Positions 34,360 through 45,810 of a DNA stretch of 64,000 nt are shown here, piece after piece; positions within the stretch are counted from its first letter, which is position 1, and the number at the start of each line of letters is the position of its first letter. A model generated the notes under the pieces. The model was not told the origin of the DNA. It searched no databases and saw only the letters and a program-made list of their open reading frames with translations. The position numbers and the translations under genes were made by a program. The stretch comes from Zasmidium citrigriseum (Eukaryota; Ascomycota; Dothideomycetes; Mycosphaerellales; Mycosphaerellaceae). The stretch is from assembly GCA_002786025.1 (NCBI GenBank), contig NHNW01000086.1:62001-126000 (forward strand). The letters run 5' to 3'.

Positions 34360-36173
34360 CTACAACTCATCCCGACAAAACGTCTTTGGCCCCGCAGCCC
34401 ACATCTGCGTCTCACAAGACCTTGTTCTCGAGGCGCTCGAAGACGATGAAGTGGTCGAACTCGAGTCATTTTGAGTAGACGCAAGCTCAGTCGTATCCGG
34501 CGGAGAAGTGCTATCAGAGATCGGCGAAGTGGTCGTCTGCGTGGAACCAGGCTGAGTCGTATCCGGCGTTGCTACACTATCAGAAGTTGGTGAAGCATCT
34601 AGGCTCGCCAAAGGATCCCCAGGAGGCAATGAAGGCGAAGCAGAGACCTCTGGCATCGACGCAAAAGTTGGTACGTCAGTCGAGCTCGAGGTTGTCTCAT
34701 CTCCATTCGTCATAGTATCAGTCCCAGAATCAACCGATCCATAAACTGTAGTCGGAAACACCGGAAAAGAATACAACGTCGTCGTAAACCCGGGATACGT
34801 GAGTACAAGCGGGAACGTCGGATTCTCCGGGAAGTAACCATACGCCGTCGTAGTCACAACGCTGACAGTCTCGGTTCCAGTAGCACTCGGATCGTTCTGC
34901 ATGTCCGCGTAGTAACTGCCACAAATGGGCTCGATATCTGGGAGCGCGTTGATGAAGCGTATGAAGCGATGCATCACGGTTTGATTGCCCCCAACGTCGT
35001 CATTCTCCCTCCAGGCTTGGATAGGGACCAGGGCGTTGGCGATCTGCGGGGAGAGGGTGTCGTCTGCGGTGTAGAAACGCATGTAGGTGGAAGCGTTCCA
35101 GAGGTTGTCGATGGTGTCGAGGCCAGATGGTACTGTGCTCAGGAAGGCTGTGCAGGGATTGTATTGGTCGTCCCGGTTTTGAATATACTGTCTTCCAGGA
35201 GGGTTGCTGGCAGTACGGTTGCGTATATGCTCAGGGCCGTCCAGGTTCCGTTTGTTCTGTGACTCTGGGCATGTATGATCGTGGAAGTCGCCTAGATATT
35301 CCTCTGCATTGTCCAAAGCAGCACCAAGCATAGTACTAGCCTTGCAAGCAGTCTGATACATCTTGTTCGCAAGCAGCGCAGCCTCTTCCAGCTCGAGTCC
35401 AATGTACAACGCCGAAGCCATGGCCGCGACATTGAGAGCCGCGACCATCGTGGATCCAGTCAAGCCTCTGGTGTGTCCAGAGTTGACATCGTTCAACATG
35501 GCGATGATCGCTTGCAAGGCGTTGATGGCGAAGGATGCGGGATCGGCACCTGCGCAGAAGCCATTGAGGACGGTGTTAGCTTCGCCCGCGATGTTCATCC
35601 AGTCGAGAATCTGCTGCTCAAGTTCGCAAGCTTTGTTCTGCCAGTCTTTGCCGTGACAGATGTAGTTCCCGCTGAGAGGGTTGATTTGGAGGGTCTCACT
35701 GGAATCAGTGCAGCCGACGCAACCCCTACCGCGGTGGACGCAAGTATTGCCCGTCGTCTTGTATCCATCAGGACCTGTATTCCCTCCATATCAGCAAGAC
35801 CACCCAACAACCAAGAATTTTCAGACTTACAAGGACAACACTCATACCCATAATTGAACCTCTGCCACTGACACTCATCATAATAGCAATTCCCACCCAC
35901 AGTCTCCCATTCCCAAGTCGTCAACTGGAAGACCGACGTATCCCCACAAGAAGGCGGACTGGCATCCAAACAAGCATCGCCGAACCATTTGCACTGCCCG
36001 GACCACAGGATAATGGTATGGTCAATGCATTCTCCCGAGCAGCAAAACTCGCTGTTGCTTTGGTAGGAGCTCTTGATGCAGTAGTCGCCAGGGTCTTTAT
36101 TGTCCAGGGCTGCGTGAACGATTGCTACATGCGCGAGGCTAGCGACAGTGATAAGATGCCTTGAGAAGAGCAT
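34360..36173 (-). CDS. Secreted Cys-rich protein with Ser/Thr-rich tail ending RDEL
   Basis: Two exons on the minus strand: 36173-35831 and 35774-34360, giving 585 aa. A signal peptide is clear (MLFSRHLITVASLAHVAIVHA). A Cys-rich part follows (about 18 Cys in the first 160 residues, with CCSGEC, CCPCPDGY, CVHRGRGCVGC). Next is an Ala-rich helical middle (residues ~190-270), then a Thr/Ser-rich tail with short repeats (TSPISDSTSPPDTTE). The last four residues are RDEL, which resembles the K/HDEL ER-retrieval signal. I do not recognise the family. Extracellular or ER-luminal location is inferred from the signal peptide; the tail would suit O-mannosylation. No function is assigned. Confidence 0.75.
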
Positions 36174-37465
36174 GTTGAAGGTAGTTGGTGATCGCAGAGA
36201 TGGCTGGTTTCCGTTGAGGAGATCGAGGAGAGGCAGATGTACTCAAGACCAGCAAGCTGCGGCTCACACAGAGCCTCAATCTGCCATCTTTCTCAGCGCC
36301 ATTCCTATGGCCAAGGCGAGGCCAACGCCCGCATCGACTGTGAAGCTTCACGACAAGCCATATCAAGCTTCATGCAAGCCACCACGAGGACGCCGCGGCT
36401 CAAAGTGTCGTGGACTCGATCTTTGCTGCTAGGCGGATTCTCCTCCCGGCAGGGAGTTCCTGAGGAATTTGCGTAAACCGCTCGTTCTGAAGGCCGTGGT
36501 AGATGGCAAATTTGGTTCCATGGTGGCGTATTTGTGTTCTGGTTGATGTTGAAGGAGAAGAAGTCGCAGCGGAGAAGGTTCCGATGAGGTGAAGTGGCCA
36601 AACTCTCCCAGCCCACGTGGCCCTCACCTTCCTCAAGCAGACGACATATTGGCCCCGAAAGGGCGTGAGGCTTCAACAACAGCCACCAGACTAGACCTAT
36701 TGTATATCAGAAGCGAAGAAAGAGAAGAAAAGGGTAAAGTTTGTGCAACCTAGCAGCCATGTGACGGCGCTGTCTGCATTTTTCAATCTTATCTGAAAGA
36801 AGTTCCAAGTCTCGCTCATCACATGTCGCATATCTGTCTCCAGCAGGAGAACAAAGCATTCTCGCATTCTTGCCTCCCAATTCCGGGGTATCATCCGCAG
36901 GGCTCTAGAAGTGATTAGCCCAACGTCCACCGTGCAAAAGCAGAATCATCCACCCTCCAGCCGCAGTGAGAACTCGCAGCTCAATCCCAGAACTCTGATC
37001 CATCGCACAAACACAGTAGCAGTAGCAAGCCTCGTTGGGGTTCAATCTATGAGGCGCAACAAGGAAACAGCACTTTTTTCGTTTCGCCTCTCATCAATTC
37101 AAATGCATCCACCCATCCACACTTCTCTCTCGATGCCTCCCTGTTCGCTTCCCTCAACACCACCCTTGGTGTCTCTTTTTGGCTTTCGTGGTTGTTTCTC
37201 TTTCTCTATTGTCCAAGGAAGAGATCTTTCTAAAAACGCCGTCCCAATGCAGTTGCCATGAACGCTTCGAAAATAGTTGTTACAGTGGAAAAAGTCGAAA
37301 GCCGTGAGATCGTCGGTCGTGTCATCGCAGACGCGCCACGTGGGCTCAGCTAAGAGTACGTTTCGCTCGCATGCTGGACCGGTTTCCCCAGGCGTTCGTG
37401 TTCGAAAAGAATCTCTTTTGATGCAATGATGAATCTGTAGTCATGCAGTTGAAGAAGTCAAGGTA
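36174..37465. other. Intergenic between RPB1 3' end and secreted gene promoter
   Basis: 1.29 kb; both neighbours are on the minus strand. It holds the RPB1 3' region and the promoter of the secreted Cys-rich gene. Several frames below 125 codons exist without conserved features. A pyrimidine-rich strip occurs near 37,080-37,215. Confidence 0.5.
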
Positions 37466-40400
37466 TTACTCGTCTTTGGGGGAGCTGCGCGGATGTCAGT
37501 ATGGTCTTTGTAGACATTGAGGAAGGTGACTCACTTTGGCGAGTATTGCGGGCTTGTCGGAGAGTACTGTGGACTCGTCGGACTCTGCTTGTTGCCCGGC
37601 GACGTCGGCGAGTAGTTGTCATTCTGAGCTGGGCTCGTGGGACTGTATATTGGCGACTTGGGGCTGTACTGCGGCGACGTCGGAGATGTACTGCTTGCGC
37701 CACCACCACCATTGTAGACAGGGCTCGTTGGAGAGTACATCGGCGATGTGGGACTGTATTGCGGTGACGTCGGGCTGTACTGCGGCGACGTGGGAGAGTA
37801 TTTCGGCGACGTCGCACTCCCCAGCGCGTGGCCTGGTGAAGTCGGGCTGTAGTTTGGTGACGTTGGGGAGTAGCCGGGCGATGTTGGAGAGTAGTTTGGC
37901 GAGGCCGGGCTGTAGTTTGGTGAAGTTGGGGAGACCTTGTTGGTGCCGTATTTTGGCGACGCAGGGGAGTAGTTTGGCGAGGTAGGCGTGTATGCCGGGC
38001 TGGCAGGCGAATACTGCGGAGACGTGATGGCAAAGGCAGGACTGGTCATGCCTGCAGCTGGCGAGGTTGGCGAGTATCCACCGTACGACGGCGAGGTCGG
38101 CGAGTAGCCACCGTAGCCTGGCGACGTCGGACTCATGCTGCTGAACGGCGAGGTTGGTGCATAGCCGGGACTCATGCCGCCGCGGTAAGGACTCAAGCCA
38201 CCATCGAAACCACCGCCATATGCAGTGAGACCGCCGCTCTCGTCTTGGCCGGGCTGGATGATGGGCGAGAAGCTGGCGCCGTAATCAGGGCCAGTGAAAC
38301 CGCTCTCTGCCATCGGCGAGTTGAAGTCATAAGGCGTCGCGGCACCGTCTGCCATCGGCGAGGCAGCCCCGGCGGCAAAGCCCATTTGCATTGGTCTCTG
38401 AGTGGCCGACACAGACTTCAGCATCTCTGTATCCAAGAGCATGTCAAACTCGCCAGTACCGCTGGGGGCCAGCTGGCCGAGGATGATATTCTCAGACACG
38501 CCACGGCAGTCGTCCAGTTCTCCAGAGGAAGCGGCGTCGAAGAGAATCTCGACCGTCTCCTCGAAGGAGCAACGCATGAGGGCACCAGTGTCGGAGCGGT
38601 TGATACCGTGACGGGTAACTGCCATCAGCTCACCTCTCGCGCACATGACATCGCAAAGGATGGCCATGTGGCGATGGTTGACGTACGAACCGTCGTTGGT
38701 CAGGACGTCCTTCATCTCTCGCATCAATGCAGCGCGGACTGCCTCGATGCCAAAGACCGACATGATCGATTGGAAGTGGTTGCAAGTCGTTCGCGTTGCA
38801 TCCACACCCTCCACAGCCAGAACCTTCTGGAGCTGCACGCCGTCGGTGTCGAGGTACCACTCCTTGCACTTGGGTTCTCTGTTGTTGTTTACCAACTGTC
38901 CGTCATCCTTCATGTGCAGCTTTGTGCCAGACGACACGAAGACTCGGCGGATGCCTTCAACGCCACGGAGTACGACCTTGTCAAGCATGTACTCTTCGAG
39001 ACGTTTGAGCATGTCTTCTTCCTCGCTGTCAGACTCTTCGCCCTTGTCGCGGTTATTCATCCGAATGCGAATGACTTGCTCATCGGCGTTGTCGTCCGAG
39101 AAGATGATGGAGATGTCCGAGTTAAAGACAGCCTTGATCTTCTGTGCCACTTCGGTGACAGTCAGACCCTTGTCGAGCAATTGACGGCGACTGAGCACAA
39201 TGCGCAGAAGCCATCTGCTCTGTGAGTCAAGGGACTCGGCGTTGTCTTCTGGAATGATGAAGTATGACTCGACCATGTCCCGGTCGGCTTCGATGACTGT
39301 GCTCTCGATGACAGGATCATAGTAGATCTCCGTCTCTTCGGTAACGCCACGAAGGTTGGTGTGCTCGACGAGCGATCGAAGTTCCTTGGCAGACTCTTGG
39401 TTGTCGTAGTTGTCTTCGTGCTGGAAGACCTTCATGTTTGGCGTCTTGATATTGTCGGCCACGTTCAGAATCTCCTTCAGACGCGGCACACCCTTGGTAG
39501 TGGTCTTCGCAGTCACACCAGCCAAGTGGAAAGTGTTCAACGTCATCTGCGTTGCCGGCTCACCGATCGACTGCGCGGCTAGGACACCCACCATCTCGCC
39601 GGGGCTGACCAGAGCTCGCAAGAAGCGGTTCTCAATGTCACCAAGAATGTTGTCCAAGGCCAGTTTGCTCAGGTGATCCTCGTTGACCAGTCTCTTGAAA
39701 GCCAGACGGGAGCGGTACAGCGCTTTGCAGAGTAGCGTGGCGTTGAGATCGGCCTCTTTCGAGAGCTCGTCATCACCACGAATGATCTTGAGTCTGTCAA
39801 GCATCGCTTTGACCTTCGGAATCGTGTCTCGTGGGTCCAGGTCACTCTTGCTGTTGTCCGTGATCTTGAACTTGTCGCGGGCATTCATGATCATGCGGCC
39901 GACGTTCAACGGGAGGTAGCGACTCTCGTCTGCATCCTCCACGCTGCCTCGAATCTTGTCTCGACTCTTCTTAATCTCCTCGTATTCTTCGTCGAACAGC
40001 TTCTGAACATCCACATCACCCCGAAGCTCTGCTGCGATCTCCAGCACGTTGGGGCTAAGCATCTGGTTCTTGTTCTGCGGGTTGATGACATCGATCTTGT
40101 ACTTCTTGTCGAAGTTCTCTTCAGAAGCGCTGATGATCTGGAGAGGCTGCGACTCGATAAACATGGCATCGAGACCGTCTTCGCCGTATGTGAACTGCAG
40201 AATGTCGCCGAGCGAGTTGCGGACCGTGCTGTCGTACTTGATCATGACTTCTTCGAGAGCCTTGACCAGACGACGCTGGATGTATCCAGTCTCGGCAGTC
40301 TTGACGGCAGTGTCGATCAGGCCCTCACGACCACCCATGGCGTGGAAGAAGAATTCTTGTGGAGTAAGACCTCTGAGGTACGAGTTCTCCACGAAACCTC

Positions 40401-42966
40401 GTGACGCGGGAGAGTAGTCGTCCTTGGGAAAGTGAGGAAGCACACGATCCTTGAAGCCGAAAGGCAGACGCTTGCCTTCAAGAGATTGTTGTCCCACAGC
40501 AGCAGTCATCTGGGACACGTTCGTGGTTGAGCCTTTCGAGCCAGACTTGACCATGGTTCCGACGTTGTTGCAAGGCCTCATACGCTGATAGGCGACATCA
40601 CCGCCCTTGTTTCGCGCATTATCCAAAGCAGCCTTGGTCTTCGACTCGAACGTCTCTCGGATGGTCATACCGGGGAGTGTCTCCATGTTGCCGGATTCGA
40701 CTTCCTTGACGTAGTCATCGATTTGGTGCTTCTGGTCGTAAATCTCCTTGGCAATGAGCTCGACCATCTCCGAGTCTGGGATAGTGTCTCCAATGCCGAC
40801 ACTGAAGCCGTTGTGTAGAAGCCAGTAGCAAATGATTCGCTGCGCGGCGTTGAAGAACTCAACGGTGGCATCAGGTCCTCTGTCGTTGAAGATGCAGTGC
40901 ACCACACCACCTCCCGAAGCACCGACAATGCCCTTGACCATACGGCCCCAGACAAGCTCGCCGTTCATGACAACGAGACCATCATCCTTCTCTTCTCTGA
41001 GAGGAATGTGGTTCTCCTTTGGTCGCATGATGTTGAGCCCTGCCGGTAACGCAAGCGATACTATCTGCTTGCCAGTCCATCGGGGGCTTGGCTTGATGAT
41101 TGCTGGGGGCGGGACGACACCATCCCAGCCAGGTACCCACAGGAGGATGTTCATGACTTGCTCTTGGTCGAGCATGACATCGCGTCGCGTCATCATGTAG
41201 ATACCAGCCATGGTATCCTGCACAATACCCATCAGAGGACCGTTCTTCTGCGGTGAGACAATGTTGTGTGGCACGGCGCAGAGGTTGGCGACCTCAGCTC
41301 GGGTCTCATGGCTCTGGGGAACGTGCAAGTTCATTTCGTCGCCGTCGAAATCGGCGTTGTAAGGTGACGTGACCGACAAGTTCAGACGGAACGTAGAGTA
41401 AGGCATGACCTTGACTCGGTGACCCATCATGGACTCCTTGTGCAGCGAAGGCTGTCGGTTGAAGATGATGTAGTCGCCATCGACGATGTGTCGCTCGACT
41501 ATCCAGCCAAGCTGCAGCTGAATCTGCTTCGACGCGTTGTGGTATCGAAGATCGATTCTGGAGCCATCGTCTCGGATGATGAACTTGGCGCCTGGGTGGA
41601 AGTTTGGTCCAGTCTTCACGAGCTGTGAGAGCTTGTGGATGTTGTAGACGGTAACGCGCTCAGGGAAAGTCAGCACGCGGGCGATGGATCGAGGCACACC
41701 GACTTGGTCGAGCTCCAGGTTGGGGTCTCCGGTAATGACGGTACGCGCCGAGAAGTCAACACGCTTGCCCATCAAGTTACCTCGCAACCGACCCTCCTTC
41801 GACTTTAGACGAGCACGGATGGCCTTGAGCGGACGGCCAGTCTTCTGAATGGACCTCGGAATGCCGGCAGTGTCGTTGTCCATGTAGGTTGCAACGTGGT
41901 ACTGCAGAAGACCAGTGAACTCATCGTGAACGTGCTGTGGCGAACCCTCTTGCTCGCAACGGCGGACGTTCGAGTTTGCTCGGATGATGTCTGACAGCTT
42001 GAAAGTCAAGTCATCTTCGGAGCGCATGCCCTGGCTGGTGCCATCGACCGAGATACTGGGACGGACGGCCGGTGGTGGCACAGGCAGCACAGTCAAGATC
42101 ATCCACTCGGGCCGTGCGTAGTCGACGTTCAGGCCAAGTCGCACGAGGTCCTCTTCGGAGATGTTGCGGAAGATGTTCAAGGCCATCTGCGGAGTGATCT
42201 GGCGCTTCTCAACGCCACCATCTTCGCCGTCCTCTCCCTTCGGGTTCTTCCAGGTGCCCCACAACTTGAGTGACTCCTTTCGGATGGTGGGCTGGGTGTT
42301 GCCACAGCCACCGTGGGACTTGCGCTTGTCCTTGTCTTTCTTCGGGTTGTTTGGGTCTTCATCCTCTGGCTTGTCCTCAATGTCCGCTGCGCATACGTCC
42401 TTGCCCTTGCACAGGCGGGTGACGGCTTCGAACCGCCGCTTGGGATCGCGCAGCTTGAGAGCCATGGCAAACTCTGGCTTGTTCTGCAGGGTGCATGTAA
42501 GTACTGATACTGGAACAAAATGCTACCTGTTGAAAGGACATCGAAAACAACTTACTTCATCTTCCAAGAGCTTCCCGCAGTTGTGGCAAACTGATTCGAG
42601 GATCTTCTTGATCTTGGTGATGAAGCCTAGTCACGTGATGATCAGCGCCTGAAGTGAGTGACGAAGCCATCTGCATGGCTACTTACCGACGTGAAAGACT
42701 GGGACGGCCAGCTCGATGTGGCCGAAGTGACCAGGACACTCCTGCTGGTTCTCTCCGCAGGTCGCGCACATCTGGCTACGGTCGATAGTGCCCAGCTTGG
42801 GGTCGTTCAGGCCCTTCTCGCGCGGCCGCTGGCGCTGCTCGTCCAAAGTCTCCGCATACTCGATGTGACAAACACTCATACTCTTGATCTCCTCAGGCGA
42901 GAAGAGTCCGAACTGGATCTCCTGCACCGTCTTGAGCGGCGCCAACGATTTCGCGAAGGTCGCCAT
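37466..42966 (-). CDS. RPB1: RNA polymerase II largest subunit
   Basis: Four exons on the minus strand: 42966-42687, 42626-42556, 42483-37535 and 37484-37466, giving 1,772 aa. The N-terminus has the zinc-binding clamp motif ([17 protein letters not shown], then CHNCGK). The active-site loop [10 protein letters not shown] carries the three Mg-binding Asp residues. The trigger-loop and bridge-helix region includes [13 protein letters not shown]. The C-terminal domain (about 21 heptads, near 37,466-38,165) has about 12 perfect YSPTSP units and the rest variant, interrupted by Gly-rich linkers. The last 19-base exon supplies the ending SPKDE; without it the frame stops one codon after the splice. 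It is the catalytic core of mRNA synthesis in the nucleus, divergent from SWD1. The 326-codon antisense frame at 38245-39225 is a shadow. Confidence 0.97.
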
Positions 42967-43868
42967 GTTGACGGTCGGGTGTGTCTGCACGACTCGGATG
43001 TGCTGGTGTCTTGCCTCCTACTATCTCTTGACGGCGACAGTGCGCTTCTGGATGGCAGTCCTTTGAGGCGGATGCGCTTTGTTGGCACGTCGCTTCCGCG
43101 TCACTGGCCGGTTTTGTTCTCCGCCACCTCTCCCCTATCAACCTCGCGCGACCTCAAGTGAGGGCCGCCGCGCGCCTTGCGCCCTCGAGCAAGTCGCTCC
43201 TTCCGCTACTATGACGCCGTCGTCGATTGTGCGATTCCCGCGATGGGAGTGGTGCGCCGCGCGCCGGTAAGAATGGTGTCTCGAGCGGGCAGTCCGTCAC
43301 GCGCCCGGGGTCAATCGCAGGCCGGCTGGCGACTGAGGGATGGTTTCGAGCGTGTCTCCGTGGTGTACGCAGTGGGTACAGGCGAAATCGCGAGGAACCG
43401 GGCGATTCTGCGATGGTTGAGGGTGGAGGTCGAGGGTGTGCTGGAGATGGAGTTGCGCTGGTAGGCGGCGACCTCTTCACAACCGGCCAAGCCTGCGGGT
43501 GGCCCGAGCGCCTGACAGGGATGTGACGGACGGGTGTCCCGCTGCGGCACGCGAGCCAAAGCAACAACCGCCGCGACGCCGACTCTCACCTGGGCACTCT
43601 TCGACTTTCACGCACAGCCACTCGCTTCTGCTCTGATATACGCTTCAGAAGCAGCAAGTCTGGCAATGGAGTGAGAAGGCGACGGTGCTGCCAGCGAGTC
43701 GTTGTTGAAAGAAGGGCAACTCGGCGACTGCCTGTTCCCCCTGCCGCTTGCAGTGCAGTGATTCATTCGCAGGCGCATGCTGCCTCACTCATATGACAAG
43801 TACTATGTGCAGTAGTCACTGTCACATCCTTTCATGAGTCACTGCAGTGACGAGTCCAGACACCGACG
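42967..43868. promoter_or_regulatory. Divergent promoter region, RPB1 / SWD1
   Basis: 902 bases between the two start codons. The frames of up to 137 codons here (for example 43154-43567 minus) are GC-rich shadows without conserved content. The 120 bases nearest SWD1 carry the CACTG/CAGTG cluster described separately. Confidence 0.6.
43751..43851. promoter_or_regulatory. CACTG/CAGTG motif cluster with 14-bp palindrome
   Basis: Five copies of CACTG or its complement lie within 100 bases (43751, 43756, 43817, 43840, 43845). The last two form the perfect palindrome GTCACTGCAGTGAC at 43838-43851, which ends 17 bases before the SWD1 ATG. The clustering suggests a binding site for a dimeric regulator, or a leader element; which factor is unknown. 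Confidence 0.45.
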
Positions 43869-45302
43869 ATGAATCTTCCTCTATCCGACCCCGTTCTCCT
43901 CGCCCAGGACATCCCCGAAACGCTCACTGCCCGCCTGCGCTCGTCCGGCCAGGCAGTATGCATCCGCTTCTCACACCGCGGCGATCTCCTGGCGTCTGGC
44001 ACTGCTAAGGGCACAATCGCCATTTTCGACCTCGAGACCAACGGCGTCGCGCGTAAACTCAAGGGCCACACTTCTGGACGAACAGTTCAGTCATTATCAT
44101 GGGAGAAAAGTGGGCGATATCTGCTCAGCAGCAGCGTGGACTGGAAGGTCATACTCTGGGATTTGAAAGATGGCAGCAGGGTACGGACTGTGAATCTGGG
44201 TGCTCCCGTCTATATTGCAGAGCTGCACCCATCAAATTTCAACATTTGCGTGGCTGCGCTGTATGAGTACAGGCCTGTGCTCGCGGACTTTACAGACAGC
44301 AAGAAGGTCAAACAGATGGGACTGCCAAACCTGCCCAAACGCGCACCACATGAGATCGAAGGGAATGAGAAGGCAGATGCAAAACATTTCACCACAGTCG
44401 CCGCGTTCACGCCTACGGGATCGCACATCATAACTGGCACCACCAAGGGATGGCTCAATGTTATTGACAGCAAGACTAAAGAAACAGTCTACAGCAATCG
44501 ACTCTGCAGCAAGCCCATCCTCCTGATTCGTCTCAGCAGCTCTGGGAGGGACTTGCTTGTCAACGCCTCCGATACCATCATTCGGACGATCAAACTGCCC
44601 CACCTTTCCGATCCGAACCTTCACTCTGACAGCATAAACCTCGAAGTCGAGCACAAATTTCAAGATGTCGTCAACCGCCTCTCTTGGAATCATGTCGCGT
44701 TCAGCAGCAACGCCGACTACGTTATGGCATCGACTCTCATGAACCACGACATTTACATCTGGGAGCGTGGACACGGTTCGTTGGTCAAGATTTTGGAAGG
44801 GCCGAAAGAAGAGCTAGGAGCTGTGGAATGGCACCCGACAAGACCATTCGTCGCGGCGACAGGTGTGGAAAGCGGCAGAATATATCTGTGGTCGATCAAT
44901 ACTCCACAACGCTGGTCAGCTCTGGCACCCGACTTTATGGAGGTTGAAGAGAACGTGGAGTACATCGAGAAGGAAGACGAATTTGACATCCACGATACGG
45001 CTGAGCTCCAGAAACGGCGACTGGATGCGGAAGATGAGGATGTCGATGTGTTGACTGTGGATGAAGAGCAGTTGGAGCGAGAGGGCAGGATAGGGAAAGG
45101 CGCTGGGGAGGAGTTTCGTATGCCAGTGCTCCTCGACATGGGCGAGAGCGACAGCGAGGATGAGATTGTGGCTATTGGAACTGGCCAATTCAGGAGGAAG
45201 AGCACTGCTCAAGCGGACGAGCTGGAGTTTGTGGATGGGGATGATGTTGCAGATGGCGATTTGAATGGGCACGCCGGCACGAAGAGAAGACGAGGGGAGT
45301 GA
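43869..45302 (+). CDS. SWD1: COMPASS complex WD40 subunit Swd1 (RBBP5 homologue)
   Basis: Single exon, 477 aa. It starts MNLPLSDPVLLAQDIPE and carries WD40 blades through about residue 365 (for example FSHRGDLLASGTAKGTIAIFD, SWEKSGRYLLSSSVDWKVI with WDLKDG, EWHPTRPFVAATGVESGRI). A conserved acidic segment after the propeller (EENVEYIEKEDEFDI) matches the Swd1/RBBP5 hinge that contacts the SET1 catalytic module. The tail is acidic and ends in a basic KRRRGE. Swd1 is a core subunit of the Set1/COMPASS histone H3K4 methyltransferase, recruited to the elongating polymerase encoded next door. Confidence 0.93.
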   Translation: MNLPLSDPVLLAQDIPETLTARLRSSGQAVCIRFSHRGDLLASGTAKGTIAIFDLETNGVARKLKGHTSGRTVQSLSWEKSGRYLLSSSVDWKVILWDLKDGSRVRTVNLGAPVYIAELHPSNFNICVAALYEYRPVLADFTDSKKVKQMGLPNLPKRAPHEIEGNEKADAKHFTTVAAFTPTGSHIITGTTKGWLNVIDSKTKETVYSNRLCSKPILLIRLSSSGRDLLVNASDTIIRTIKLPHLSDPNLHSDSINLEVEHKFQDVVNRLSWNHVAFSSNADYVMASTLMNHDIYIWERGHGSLVKILEGPKEELGAVEWHPTRPFVAATGVESGRIYLWSINTPQRWSALAPDFMEVEENVEYIEKEDEFDIHDTAELQKRRLDAEDEDVDVLTVDEEQLEREGRIGKGAGEEFRMPVLLDMGESDSEDEIVAIGTGQFRRKSTAQADELEFVDGDDVADGDLNGHAGTKRRRGE

Positions 45303-45810
45303 GATACGAAAACCACTTCTCGGCAATCATCAATTCTGGACGATCTGGAAGACGAAATCCCACCAATGCCATCAGCAAAAGGCAGTGAGTGCTTCATGCC
45401 TCGATAAGAGAAGCTCTGTCCACGGCCCGGGGCCCGACGATGCTCACACCGCAACGAATGCTACGAGAGACGTCACCGAAGAGAGCAGGCGGTCCAACCG
45501 CGGTGGAACTCTATCTTGTCGGACCCAGCCCAAGACTCTCAAGGCTGGTGGCCAAGCAGCGGGCCAAGAGACGTATCACCATCCAAGGCGTCGATCGATA
45601 CCAACGCACCGACATCTGAAGACCGAAGTACGGTCATAGGCGGCCTGAGACGTGAGAACAATCAAATGCGAGCCGCAAGTAGTAAGAAGTCGCAATTATC
45701 ATGCAGTGGAATACATCCAACTATCAAGCCAACTATCCATTTTACCCACCATCATGAATCCCGCTCCTCAAATGCAACATGCCAATACCAATGCAAATGC
45801 CAAACGTAAC
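45303..45810. other. Convergent intergenic region
   Basis: 508 bases between the stop codons of SWD1 and the GMC oxidoreductase gene. Short frames only; nothing recognised. Confidence 0.5.

Noticed and set aside
38245..39225. 326-codon plus-strand frame
   Set aside because: Antisense shadow of RPB1 coding sequence.
43154..43567. 137-codon minus-strand frame in the RPB1/SWD1 promoter
   Set aside because: Pro/Arg/Ser-rich translation typical of GC-rich noncoding DNA; no conserved segment.
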